From Wenzhouxiangella marina (lineage in GTDB: Bacteria; Pseudomonadota; Gammaproteobacteria; Xanthomonadales; Wenzhouxiangellaceae): 64,000 nucleotides of DNA. The first letter of the stretch is position 1; each line of letters starts with the position of its first letter. A program made the translations under genes and the position numbers. The notes below the pieces were generated by a model. That model did not search any database, was not told where the DNA came from, and worked only from the letters and a program-made list of their open reading frames with translations. Positions 52,501-61,363 of this stretch are shown piece by piece. Location: contig NZ_CP012154.1 of the NCBI RefSeq assembly GCF_001187785.1, positions 2,846,501 through 2,910,500 of the forward strand, given 5' to 3'.

Positions 52501-53505
52501 ATGGACTTCAAAATCGGACAAGTGCTGGGCCTGATGGCCAAGACCATGCCCTTCCTGGTCTTCCGCTTTCTGATCTATTTCGCCATCACCCTGACCTACA
52601 TCCTCATCACCGGCGTGGGCGCCGGCGTCGGCTGGGGCATCGGTCGCATCGCCACCGAGGACCCGGCCGGCTTCTCGATGTGGGGCGGCATCATCGGCTT
52701 CGGCCTGGTCTCCGCCGTCGCCTACTTCCTGCGCGAATACCTGCTCTACATGGTCAAGGCCGGCCACATCGCCGTCCTGGTCGAACTGCTCGAGGGCAAG
52801 GAGCTGCCCCAGGGCCGCGGCCAGATCGACCACGCCCAGAAGATCGTGCGCGAACGCTTCACCGAATCCTCGGTGCTGTTCGGTGTCGACCAGCTGATCA
52901 AGGCCGTCCTCAAGACCTTCAACCGGGTGTTCTTCACGATCACCAACTTCATCCCGATCCCCGGCCTGCAGGGCATCGCCAAGTTCGTCAACACGGTGAT
53001 CAACCTGTCCCTGACCTACCTGGACGAGGTGATCCTGGCCTACAACATCAAGACCGGCTCGACCAACCCCTGGGAGTCGAGTCGAACGGCGCTGGTCCTG
53101 TATGCACAGAACTACAAGACCTTCCTGAAGAACGCCTTCTTCCTGGCCTTCGTGATCTGGGGCCTGACCTTCCTGGTCTTCCTGCTGGTGCTGGGCCCGG
53201 TGCTGGCCATCGTCTCCCTGCTGCCGGCCGTGGCCGGACCCCTGACCCTGATCATCGCCGTGGTCCTGGCCTGGGGCATCAAGCAGGCCGTGATCGAGCC
53301 GATCGGCATGACCGCGCTGATGCAGGTCTTCTTCAAGGTGACCGAAGGCCAGCAGGCCAACCCGGAATGGGAGGGCAAGCTGGACGGCATGTCGAAGAAG
53401 TTCGGCGAACTGAAGAGCAAGGCCAGCGACTGGGACCGCAGCCACGGTTCGACCAGCAAGCCGAGCGACGAACCGCCCCAGGGCGGCGCACCCGCTCAGG
53501 GTTGA
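52501..53505 (+). CDS. Conserved integral membrane protein of unknown function
   Basis: A 334-residue protein with about six hydrophobic helices: two near 15-60, one near 60-85, a re-entrant pair in the centre (about 140-160), and two strong helices at about 215-265. There is a soluble C-terminus rich in Gly, Ser and Pro. FGVDQLIKAVLKTFNRVFFTITNFIPIPGLQGI is a notable central motif. I do not recognise the family. It is a lone gene between the terminator at 52427 and the hairpin at 53530. Confidence 0.65.
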   Translation: MDFKIGQVLGLMAKTMPFLVFRFLIYFAITLTYILITGVGAGVGWGIGRIATEDPAGFSMWGGIIGFGLVSAVAYFLREYLLYMVKAGHIAVLVELLEGKELPQGRGQIDHAQKIVRERFTESSVLFGVDQLIKAVLKTFNRVFFTITNFIPIPGLQGIAKFVNTVINLSLTYLDEVILAYNIKTGSTNPWESSRTALVLYAQNYKTFLKNAFFLAFVIWGLTFLVFLLVLGPVLAIVSLLPAVAGPLTLIIAVVLAWGIKQAVIEPIGMTALMQVFFKVTEGQQANPEWEGKLDGMSKKFGELKSKASDWDRSHGSTSKPSDEPPQGGAPAQG

Positions 53506-53529
53506 CCGTCAGCGCGTCTTTCGAATCCA

Positions 53530-53563
53530 GCATCGCTCCATGCAACGAGGCATGGAGCGATGC
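53530..53563. terminator. 13-bp hairpin between convergent genes
   Basis: GCATCGCTCCATG (53530-53542) pairs perfectly with CATGGAGCGATGC (53551-53563) around an 8-nt loop. It lies in the 90-nt gap between two convergent stop codons. No T tract follows, so termination is inferred from position and stem strength. Confidence 0.55.
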
Positions 53564-53595
53564 CCTGGCGCGAACCGCCGGGATGGCAAGGGGAC

Positions 53596-56310
53596 TCAGT
53601 CGAAGCGATCGGCGAAGATTGCATCCACGAAGGCGTCATCGTTCAGGATCGTGCCGATCCTGAAATCGGCCAGCGGGTCGATCGATCCCCCACTGCGAGG
53701 GCTTTCCAGCTGGATGGCGAAGTCCTCGTCGCTTTCTGCCTCCGTGTCACCTGCGACCCGGATCAGGACGGGCAGGCTGACGACCCCGGGACCCATGACG
53801 AGCTGACCTTGCGGCAGCATTGCGCCGGCAAAGTCGGCAGCATCGGCCGGCGCCGATCCCGCGCCGAGCACGGACCAGCTCACGCTCGCGGCCTTGTCGA
53901 CGAAGCCGCTTCGTTCGATGCGGAATTCGAAGTCCGTGCTACCTGCGTCGCCTTCGTCCTGGATCGGGCTGATCGACTGGAGCGAGAAGAGACTGTCATC
54001 GTTGCGCACGATGCCGGGGGCGCTCGCCGCGTTCTGGTTGACGAAGCAGCCCACCACCTCGACGAGTTCGACGAGAAACTGTTCGTCGCCCTCGGCCTCG
54101 CTGTCGCCGGCGATCAGAATCTCGATCTCGTTGCTGACCTCGCCGGGCCCCATCTGATAGGTGGGACCGGTCGTCCCCAGCGTCCATTCGCCGCCCAGGT
54201 CCTCGGCTTCGATCGGGTCCAGCCCCGTCCCGGTGATGCTCAGACGATAGCTGCAGAAGCCTTCCGTGTCCTGGGTGCGAGTGACCAGAAAGCGAAACGG
54301 GGAGACGAACAGATCACCCTCGGCCCCGTCGCTGCCGATCGGAACGATGGACAGGGTGGGAACGGGAAACAGGGCATCGTCGTTCAGCACCGTGGCGAAG
54401 GCCTCGTTCACCAGCCCCGGCTGCCCGCCGGTGATGCCCTGCAGCACGACACGGAAGCCCTCATCGGCTTCGGCATTGCCATCGCCGAAGACGTCGATGT
54501 CGACCGTCCGCTCGCGTTCTCCGATGTCGAAGAACACGGTACCCGAGGGCAGTACGGAGTCATCGAAGTCCGCCGCATCGACCGGTGCCGCGCCATGGCC
54601 GAAGACTTCCCACTGGGCCTGGGTGGTCCCATCGGTCGGCCCCAGCCGACGAACCGTGAAAGCGAAGGTCCGGAAGCCGCCCGTCCCTTCGGCCAGGACG
54701 ACCGCCGCCGGTTCGAACTCGACGAGCGGGTCCTGCAGTTCGTAGGCGCCGATATCCTGCCCACCGCCGACAACTCGCGCAAAGCCCTGGCCTCGCTGAT
54801 CCGAATTGCCCAGCGGCGAGGCCACGTCGATGATGGGCGTCTGGAAGGGTCCGTGCGGCCGCATCAGCACGCATCCGGGCGCCGGATTGGCAGGAAACCC
54901 GACGGGCCGGCGGCAGCCCAGGTCGGCAAGTGGACCGAAGGGGAGCGAGACAAAGACATTGTTCTCGTTGGCTCCATTGATTTCGCCGACCGTGTCAGGC
55001 GGCGACAGCAGGCTATGACGCAGGTTGACCAGGGCCGCATTGCGTCGCCAGAGGTTGCCTTCACCGGCGGCCAGGTTGGACAGCACCGTATTGCGCAAGC
55101 TCAGATTGCCGCCCTCGATCTCGATCCCGGACGCGGCCTGAGCGGCGCCCAGCTGGGTCTCGTTACCGATGATGGAACTGTTGTCGATCGATGTCTGCGC
55201 ATCGATCAGCACCATGCCGCCGGTCCCGGCCGAGCCGAGGTTGTCGGCCACGGTGCTCGAGACGATGGACAGCGATGCGCCGTTGCCCGCAGCGCCGTCG
55301 AATCGCAGCCCAGCGGCGCTGTTTCGCGCGATCGTCGAATTGGTGATCGAGCCGACGACCGGGCCGACCAGACGCAGGCCATTGCCCTGGGTGTCCAGAA
55401 TCATGGAATTGTCCAGTACGAACAGATGGCCGTCGTTGCTGGCCTGCAGCCGCACGGCCTCGGCGCCGAGCGTTGGATCGAACAGGGAGTCGAAGATCAG
55501 CAGGTTGGCCTGTCGAACGTGGATCGCCCCACCGGCACCACCCAGACCGGCCGAATTCTGTTCGAAACTGCTGCGGCGCACGATGACGTCACAGCCGCTG
55601 GAGAACAGTGCGCCGCCGCCGTTGTCGCCCACCGAAACGTTGCCTGTAAACAGGCTGTCCTCGATCTTCAGGGTGACCAGGGGACCGACACAGTGGATCG
55701 CACCGCCCCCTTCGAGGACAAAGCCGGGGTTGTCGTTCAGGGCCTGGTTTTCCGTGAAGATCGAATTGCGGGCCACGACCTCCAGGGCGCGCGGACCGAA
55801 GCTGTCCTGCTTGATGCAGAGCGCGCCGCCGCCATTGTTGCAGGGGCCACCGGAGGGCGGAGGGAAGCTGGGTCGGGCATCGGCCAGGATCAGGTTCTCG
55901 AACAGATATTCCCCGTTGTCGCTGAGCGAGTTCAGATCGAAGCGGAACAGATTGTCGGTCATGCCGGGAGCCGGCCGGATGAGTTGACGATCCGCCGGCC
56001 CGATGATCTGCACACCGTTGCGAAGCACCAGGGTCGATTCGAGTTCGATCGGACCGAGGCCCGGCTCGATCAGGATGCGATCGACACCACCACTACCGCC
56101 TTCGCAGTCGACGAAGGGCCGATTACCGCGGGAGTTTTCGATCGCCTCGGCGAGGGAACAGAGACCGTCGCTCAGCGGCGGCAGGTCATCGCGCTCGGTA
56201 TTGACGACGATATCTGCCGCCCGGACTGAACCGGTCACGAGCAGCAGCAGGACGATGGACAGGCGAGCCGCAGGCGCCAGGCCAGCGCGGACAGGGACGC
56301 GCACGTTCAT
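53596..56310 (-). CDS. Large secreted protein with CSLREA-type start, beta-helix, three Calx-beta domains and IFADRF tail
   Basis: A 904-residue exported protein. It has a signal peptide at about 1-32 and a CSLAEAI variant of the CSLREA motif at about 50. A right-handed parallel beta-helix region follows at about 55-500 (recurring N-x-G-GGA stretches as in polymorphic outer-membrane-protein repeats). Three Calx-beta domains then lie at about 515-625, 630-745 and 750-890, each ending in a D-x-EAE-DE-F motif. The C-terminus reads DAIFADRFD. Likely a cell-surface or released adhesin-like protein. No autotransporter barrel is present, so the short C-terminal motif is a candidate sorting signal. 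Confidence 0.8.
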   Translation of the reverse strand: MNVRVPVRAGLAPAARLSIVLLLLVTGSVRAADIVVNTERDDLPPLSDGLCSLAEAIENSRGNRPFVDCEGGSGGVDRILIEPGLGPIELESTLVLRNGVQIIGPADRQLIRPAPGMTDNLFRFDLNSLSDNGEYLFENLILADARPSFPPPSGGPCNNGGGALCIKQDSFGPRALEVVARNSIFTENQALNDNPGFVLEGGGAIHCVGPLVTLKIEDSLFTGNVSVGDNGGGALFSSGCDVIVRRSSFEQNSAGLGGAGGAIHVRQANLLIFDSLFDPTLGAEAVRLQASNDGHLFVLDNSMILDTQGNGLRLVGPVVGSITNSTIARNSAAGLRFDGAAGNGASLSIVSSTVADNLGSAGTGGMVLIDAQTSIDNSSIIGNETQLGAAQAASGIEIEGGNLSLRNTVLSNLAAGEGNLWRRNAALVNLRHSLLSPPDTVGEINGANENNVFVSLPFGPLADLGCRRPVGFPANPAPGCVLMRPHGPFQTPIIDVASPLGNSDQRGQGFARVVGGGQDIGAYELQDPLVEFEPAAVVLAEGTGGFRTFAFTVRRLGPTDGTTQAQWEVFGHGAAPVDAADFDDSVLPSGTVFFDIGERERTVDIDVFGDGNAEADEGFRVVLQGITGGQPGLVNEAFATVLNDDALFPVPTLSIVPIGSDGAEGDLFVSPFRFLVTRTQDTEGFCSYRLSITGTGLDPIEAEDLGGEWTLGTTGPTYQMGPGEVSNEIEILIAGDSEAEGDEQFLVELVEVVGCFVNQNAASAPGIVRNDDSLFSLQSISPIQDEGDAGSTDFEFRIERSGFVDKAASVSWSVLGAGSAPADAADFAGAMLPQGQLVMGPGVVSLPVLIRVAGDTEAESDEDFAIQLESPRSGGSIDPLADFRIGTILNDDAFVDAIFADRFD

Positions 56311-56379
56311 GTTTCAATCCTCATGGAGTGTTTTTTTGGAATTGCAGGTCAGGAAATCGGCGAACTTGCATCGCACCGA

Positions 56380-57153
56380 CTACTCGACGCGCACGTTCAG
56401 GCCCAGGGGCATCCACCGACCGTTCTCGAGCACGTAGCGCAGACCGAAGCGGAACAGTCCGTGCTCGCTGGACAGGTGCGCGTTCAGATGCAGTACGCCA
56501 TCGTCGTCGATCCGGGGCAGGCCCTCGAGCACGGGTTCCGCGCCCCGCAGCGGGGCGAGGTCGATATCCAGGCCGAGAAAGGCGCGGTAGGCGCCGTCGA
56601 GATCGGCGACCGCATGCTGGGCCCGCCACAGGCTCGAGGCCTCGGCGTGGAACCGCGCCATGCTGCCGTCGGCGAGTGCGTCGAAGAAATGGCCGGTGGT
56701 GGATCGAACCAGGGCGACGGCCGTGTCCGTGTCGGGCGCCCCAGGACGGCCTCCGTCGACCAGCCCGGCGGCGCTGCGCTCGATTCGATGGATCCGCCAT
56801 TCCCCGTCCTCCTCGACCAGGTCGATCGCGACGGGAATGCGCCCGCCGGAGTCCGTCACCAGCGCCCCCTCGAGGCGGCCCTGGCCGTTCTCGACGGCGC
56901 GTCGATTCCACTCGGCTCGCTGCACCCGGCGCATCTGCTGCTGGTCGAGGAAGCGCGCCAGCGCGGCCGGATCGGTGCCATCGCGGAAGCCCTGCGACAG
57001 CATCGACCAGGCCTCGTCGCTGCGTCCATCGCGCACGGCGGCGAAGAATGCGTCGGTGGGTTCCACCAGTCCGCGAGTCAGGAACAGGGCGGCGGAGACG
57101 GCGGCCACCGCCAGCATTGCGATCAGAGCGAGAGCGATCAGGATTTTCTTCAT
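56380..57153 (-). CDS. Exported protein with two NTF2-like domains
   Basis: A 257-residue protein with an N-terminal signal or anchor helix (about 3-24). Two tandem alpha+beta cone-like domains of the SnoaL/DUF4864 type follow: about 30-125 (VEPTDAFFAAVRDGRSDEAWSMLSQGF) and about 148-257 (TTGHFFDALADGSMARFHAEAS). ATG 57153 is used; longer frames upstream are not supported. It lies between two other secreted-protein genes on the same strand, 56 nt after the preceding one. Function unknown. Confidence 0.65.
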   Translation of the reverse strand: MKKILIALALIAMLAVAAVSAALFLTRGLVEPTDAFFAAVRDGRSDEAWSMLSQGFRDGTDPAALARFLDQQQMRRVQRAEWNRRAVENGQGRLEGALVTDSGGRIPVAIDLVEEDGEWRIHRIERSAAGLVDGGRPGAPDTDTAVALVRSTTGHFFDALADGSMARFHAEASSLWRAQHAVADLDGAYRAFLGLDIDLAPLRGAEPVLEGLPRIDDDGVLHLNAHLSSEHGLFRFGLRYVLENGRWMPLGLNVRVE

Positions 57154-57209
57154 CTTGGCGTTTTCCAATGGGGTCGATTCGAGAGACGGGGTCACGGTGA
57201 TCAGCGGAG

Positions 57210-58040
57210 TCAATCGCACCCCGGTTCGCCCCGGTAGCACCAGCCGCTGTCCATGTTGTAGAGGATGCTCATGGTCGACTCGTGGCTCATCTGCGAGAGC
57301 TGGCTGGCCAGGGCCAGGGACTGCTGACATTGGGCTTCGGCCCAGGCCCGCTGCTCGGGCGTCCCGGCCTGGGCCCAGACGTTGCCGCAGGCGTCGACAT
57401 AGGGCTGGGCGATCGCGCTGCTGGCCGACGCACCCAGCCACTGCCGGGCCATGCACTGGTCCTGGCGCTCGCCGGGCCGGCAATCCATCGGCGGCGGAAC
57501 GGCGGCTGGCTTGCTCGCCTGCAGTTGACGAGCATCCATGCCGCCGAAGGCCACCAGCGGCAGCATCACCCCGCCCAGTTCGGCAAAGCGCTGCTCCGTC
57601 GCCGAGAACAGCATGTGCATCAGGACCCCCGTCGACCGGTCCGTGTGGGTGTAGGCGGCCAGGTAGCCTCGGTCGCTCGGGCTGACCAGGCGATGCAGGC
57701 GGAACAGGGCCGGTCCGTGCATCCGCTCCTCGATCAGCTCGGCACGGATTCCATTGGCGGGCAGGTCGAACTGCTGCAGCACCGCGTCGGCCAGGGCCGC
57801 CGGCGTGATCGCCTGACCGGGTGTGCCCGCGACGGCGAACAGGGCCAGTACGGGCGAATTCTCTGCCGACGATTCGGTCAGGATCAGCGAACTGTCATCC
57901 ATCTGGCGTTGCCATCCCTGGGGCAGCTGCATGATGGTGCCGGCGATCGGCTCGGGGCGCAGATCCAGCGCGCCGGTCTGGGCGGACGCGGACATGAGGG
58001 GCAGCAGGAACGCGGCCAGAAACAAGACGGTGGGTTTCAT
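57210..58040 (-). CDS. Secreted protein of unknown function
   Basis: A 276-residue protein with a clear signal peptide (residues 1-20, ending MSASAQ). Its N-terminal half (about 25-170) is an alpha+beta fold with a LPQGWQRQMDDSSLIL opening like lipid- or stress-related PsbP/YbbC-type domains, but I cannot assign it. The C-terminal part carries eight or so Cys/Trp/Gln-rich helical residues, with paired cysteines near the end (WCYRGEPGC). A strong 11-bp hairpin (58068-58096) lies in its leader and may attenuate or end transcription from the upstream giant gene. Confidence 0.55.
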   Translation of the reverse strand: MKPTVLFLAAFLLPLMSASAQTGALDLRPEPIAGTIMQLPQGWQRQMDDSSLILTESSAENSPVLALFAVAGTPGQAITPAALADAVLQQFDLPANGIRAELIEERMHGPALFRLHRLVSPSDRGYLAAYTHTDRSTGVLMHMLFSATEQRFAELGGVMLPLVAFGGMDARQLQASKPAAVPPPMDCRPGERQDQCMARQWLGASASSAIAQPYVDACGNVWAQAGTPEQRAWAEAQCQQSLALASQLSQMSHESTMSILYNMDSGWCYRGEPGCD

Positions 58041-58067
58041 GGAGGGTCTCCTTGGAATGCAGGGGTG

Positions 58068-58096
58068 CTGCCGCACCGGGAAGTTCGGTGCGGCAG
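58068..58096 (-). terminator. 11-bp stem-loop between the 1009-residue protein gene and the next gene
   Basis: CTGCCGCACCG (58068-58078) pairs perfectly with CGGTGCGGCAG (58086-58096), 7-nt loop, 10 nt after the stop of the upstream gene. No T tract, so it may be a processing or attenuation stem. Confidence 0.5.
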
Positions 58097-58105
58097 GACG
58101 ACGGA

Positions 58106-61100
58106 TCACTGGAAGCGATCGGCGAAGATCTGGTCACCGACCGCCACGGGGCTCAGCGCGACGTAGTCATTGCTCGAATCGAAGTCGTTGACCGCGCCGG
58201 AGAGGATCAGCTGGATGCTGCCGTTGCCCGTCGGGGGCGCGGCGCCCGTAAAGGCGGCACGCACGCGGACTCGCTCGGCCGCTCCGCCAGGCGCCATCGT
58301 CACATTGCTCAAGCGCCAGATGATCGGCGAGCTTCCGGTCTGCTCGAGCAGGCCCGTACACGAACTGGCGCCGCGCGAGCAGCTGGAGGACGTGGCCGCC
58401 ACGTAGCCCGCCGGCATCTGGATGTCGACCACCGCACTGCCGAGTTCGGCCGAGGGCCCGTTGTTGACCAGGCGGAAGCTGACCTCGACCTCGTTACCGA
58501 TGATGACGGCCTGGGCGTCGGTGATCGCCAGATCCTGGGCCACGACCACATCGCGGCGATAGGTCACCGCGTTGTCCCCCGTATCCGGGTCGACGGTTCC
58601 GAAGATGGACGGCATGACGTCCACCCGCGCTTCGAAGCCGACCTCCTCGCCCAGCGCCTTGAACGGTTCCGGCGTGCCGAACAGCTCGATCGTGGCCGTC
58701 GCTCCCGCCGCCAGATCCAGCCCCGCCTGGAAGCTCGATCCAGCGCAGAAGGGGCCTGCGCAACCCGGGGGCAGACTGCAGCTGGAACCGGCCGGGACGG
58801 AGCAGGACCAGAGCATGTTGGTCAGTTCCGGGAAGCCCGTCACCGGGTCGAAGCTGGTGCCACCGTTGAACTGGCCGGTCTGCACCCGTGCCGGGCCGTT
58901 GTTGGTCACCGTCACCTGCCAGACGCGAGGATCGCCGGCAATGAGATTGGTCGGCTGGGACGTGGCGATGCTCAGATCAGCCAGCTCGGGCGGCGTGTTC
59001 GAGCACTGGATGTCCAGGGACCAGTCATTGAGGGTGCCCGTGTCCTGTCCGGCGAAGTCCGACACCGACAGGCTCCAGGCACCCTGGCCGTTGCTGCCGA
59101 TCACGGAGCTGAAACCCAGCGCGGGCCGCAGCGTGCCATCGAGAGCACGCAGACCCTCGCCCAGCTGACCGCACTGGGTCTGGGCCTCGGGATAGTTGCC
59201 GGCCTCGAAGGTGACCAGGATGTCATCGGCACTGCAGCCGCCGGTCGCCTGATTGGGCCGGTTGATCAGGCTGAAGGGCGGCGAATTGGGCGGATCCAGG
59301 ATGATCTGCAGATCGCCGACATAGCTGTGGCTGACATCGACGCCGACGCGCACCGAGGTCACGAAGGGACAGCTGCCGATCTGGTTGATGAAGGCCACGG
59401 CCGGGCTGCTGGGATTGTTGTCGGGAATGGCCTGGCCGTGGTTGCAGAGGGCGTCTTCGGAACATTTTCCGCCCGGCAGCGGGTCTTCGGTGACGCTGGT
59501 AAAGGTGAACAGCTGGGCGGTACCGACCGGGCGGCGGGCATTGCGCGGATCATGCACCCCACCGATCTGGGCGACCGTGCCGGTCTGCTGCCCGCCGGTG
59601 GACGGCGTGAAGTGGCGAAGCTCGACGACGTCGCCGTTGACCACCCAGCCCGGTCCGCGCAGCCAGGGACCCGCATTGATCCGGTATTGCCCCCCGAGCG
59701 TGATGACCGGGACACGGACGCCATTGTCGAGGCCGGAAATCGGGATCGGCGCACTGACCACCCACTGGCTGCGCGGCGCGGCGGACTGGGCCGGCAGGCT
59801 GACGAAGTCCGGCAGCGTGTCCCAGGTCGCGCTCCAATTGTCGTCGTCGAGGAGGCGCACGATGACGGGGCGACGCTCATCGCCAACGCGACGAAAGCCT
59901 CCAGCCAGAAGGTTTCCATTGCCTGCGACCGCAACGGCCTGCAGCTCCGTCGTCGAACCCGGCTGGGATCGCAGCAACGCCACACCGCCCACGGCGAAGG
60001 TCGATTCAGCGCCTCCGTTCGAACGGCGAACCGCCAGCGCACCCCAGCGCTCGAACCGGTCAGCGGCTTCGCGGACGGTGGAGACCTGGATGCTTCGGCC
60101 ACTGGGATGAAGCGCGATCGAGCTTTGGTATCGCTCCGTGTCCGCCCAGTAACCGCGATCTTCGATCCGGATCAGCGCTTGACCGATCGCGGCGGACGCG
60201 CCGGAGGTGTAGGTGAGGTCCTGGGTTCCATCGCCAAGAAATCGCCCGGCAGCCAGCTCTCGGGGTGGCGGGTTGACTCCATCGGCGAACGAGGACAGGG
60301 ATGCGAGCATCCGTCCATCGGGCTGCCGCACCAGGTCGGTTCCGATGAACCGGTTGGAACTCGACAGGGGGCTACCGCCCTGCTCCTGCAGGAGGTCTGC
60401 GCTCCAGTCGAAGGCCTGTGCGCGGTAGAAGAACAAGCCATCGAGCCGACCATCCAGACCTTCGAGCAGGCCGCTGCTCAGGCGAGTCTGGCGAACGTCG
60501 AAGCGCGATGGTCGGCTACTGTCCACCGAATCGAAGGTCCAGGCGTACCCCCCGTAGATATCGACCCGGCCCATCGCGGCCAGCTCGCCGGACGCCAGAA
60601 GTGTCGCGCGGCTCAGGATCGGGCCGTTGGTCGAAGGCAGAAGTGGCGCGTTGTAGATTCCGCCGGGCGCGAAATCGAGATCGAGATCGCCGTTGGCAAG
60701 AACCCGCGCAAAGCGAACGCTGAGACCGCCCGGACCATAGTCCCCACTCACGATCAGGGCCCCGTCGGGCAACAGCACCGAAGCCTCGCATCGGCCCGAA
60801 TCGCCCCCCTCATCACTGGCGAGAAAGCGGCTGACGCCGGAGCTTCCGAAAGAGGGATCCAGGCTACCGTTCGGAAGCAGCCGGACAGCGAAGCACTCCA
60901 CGGCCCCCAGGTACCAGCTCTCGCCAGCCGGACGAGCGGTCCCGACGACCAGGATGCTGTTATCGATATCGACGTGCAGGCCGGTCACACGCGCGTTTGG
61001 CAACACCGAAAAGGGCAGCTCCACCCAGCCGTTGTTGCCGAAGCTCGGATCCGGATCCCCCGGAACCGTACCGGCCAGGACCGAGCTGCTGAGACCGGCA

Positions 61101-61135
61101 ATCAGAAGAAAGGCCGAAAGGGTCTTCAAGGACAT
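58106..61135 (-). CDS. Secreted protein with delta-60 repeats, a P/Homo B domain, DUF11-type domains and IFADRF tail
   Basis: A 1009-residue exported protein. Signal peptide about 1-22. Delta-60-type beta-propeller repeats at about 25-500 carry the motif DPSFGxxG (GDPDPSFGNNGW, LDPSFGSSG). A proprotein convertase P (Homo B) domain spans about 557-712 (VTSVRVGVDVSHSYVGDLQIIL, then WSLSVSDFAGQDTGTLNDWSLDI). Two DUF11-like Ig domains follow (about 717-840 and 865-985, with VTNNGPA and LVNNGPS). It ends in GDQIFADRFQ. It is driven by a perfect sigma-54 promoter and is divergent from an FHA sigma-54 activator, its probable regulator. Likely surface-exposed or released. Confidence 0.82.
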   Translation of the reverse strand: MSLKTLSAFLLIAGLSSSVLAGTVPGDPDPSFGNNGWVELPFSVLPNARVTGLHVDIDNSILVVGTARPAGESWYLGAVECFAVRLLPNGSLDPSFGSSGVSRFLASDEGGDSGRCEASVLLPDGALIVSGDYGPGGLSVRFARVLANGDLDLDFAPGGIYNAPLLPSTNGPILSRATLLASGELAAMGRVDIYGGYAWTFDSVDSSRPSRFDVRQTRLSSGLLEGLDGRLDGLFFYRAQAFDWSADLLQEQGGSPLSSSNRFIGTDLVRQPDGRMLASLSSFADGVNPPPRELAAGRFLGDGTQDLTYTSGASAAIGQALIRIEDRGYWADTERYQSSIALHPSGRSIQVSTVREAADRFERWGALAVRRSNGGAESTFAVGGVALLRSQPGSTTELQAVAVAGNGNLLAGGFRRVGDERRPVIVRLLDDDNWSATWDTLPDFVSLPAQSAAPRSQWVVSAPIPISGLDNGVRVPVITLGGQYRINAGPWLRGPGWVVNGDVVELRHFTPSTGGQQTGTVAQIGGVHDPRNARRPVGTAQLFTFTSVTEDPLPGGKCSEDALCNHGQAIPDNNPSSPAVAFINQIGSCPFVTSVRVGVDVSHSYVGDLQIILDPPNSPPFSLINRPNQATGGCSADDILVTFEAGNYPEAQTQCGQLGEGLRALDGTLRPALGFSSVIGSNGQGAWSLSVSDFAGQDTGTLNDWSLDIQCSNTPPELADLSIATSQPTNLIAGDPRVWQVTVTNNGPARVQTGQFNGGTSFDPVTGFPELTNMLWSCSVPAGSSCSLPPGCAGPFCAGSSFQAGLDLAAGATATIELFGTPEPFKALGEEVGFEARVDVMPSIFGTVDPDTGDNAVTYRRDVVVAQDLAITDAQAVIIGNEVEVSFRLVNNGPSAELGSAVVDIQMPAGYVAATSSSCSRGASSCTGLLEQTGSSPIIWRLSNVTMAPGGAAERVRVRAAFTGAAPPTGNGSIQLILSGAVNDFDSSNDYVALSPVAVGDQIFADRFQ

Positions 61136-61174
61136 GCTGTTCTCCCATTGAATCAAAGCGACGACCCAGACATA

Positions 61175-61190
61175 AGCAAGACACGTGCCA
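61175..61190 (-). promoter_or_regulatory. Sigma-54 (RpoN) promoter
   Basis: On the minus strand the sequence is TGGCACG-N4-TTGCT, an exact match to the sigma-54 consensus, with GG and GC of the -24/-12 elements spaced correctly. It lies 40 nt before the ATG at 61135, which has a GGGAG site (61143-61147). Transcription would start near 61164. Confidence 0.85.
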
Positions 61191-61254
61191 GACACTGAAA
61201 AGCATTTGAATTCAATTGCCTACAAGGAAACAAGGACGCAAGCTCCCACGAGAC

Positions 61255-61313
61255 GTTCGCCACCGCGAACCCAACCGGGGCAGGCCGGCCCACCTCCGTT
61301 CGCGTTCGCGAAC
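61255..61313. promoter_or_regulatory. Cluster of GTTCGC/GCGAAC sites, candidate enhancer for the sigma-54 activator
   Basis: GTTCGC-N4-GCGAAC at 61255-61270 is an inverted repeat. At 61298-61313 a GTTCGC half-site is followed directly by the perfect palindrome GTTCGCGAAC (61304-61313). Both lie about 65-125 nt upstream of the sigma-54 promoter, the normal place for a bacterial enhancer, and in the leader of the activator gene itself. Confidence 0.55.
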
Positions 61314-61363
61314 CAACTGCGCTACATTCAGCGGCACGCAGACGCCTTCGCAGGCACCTTGAA

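Noticed and set aside
58052-61198. Plus-strand open frame of about 1048 codons opposite the delta-60/P-domain protein
   Set aside because: Antisense shadow of a gene with a signal peptide, recognised domains and a sigma-54 promoter.
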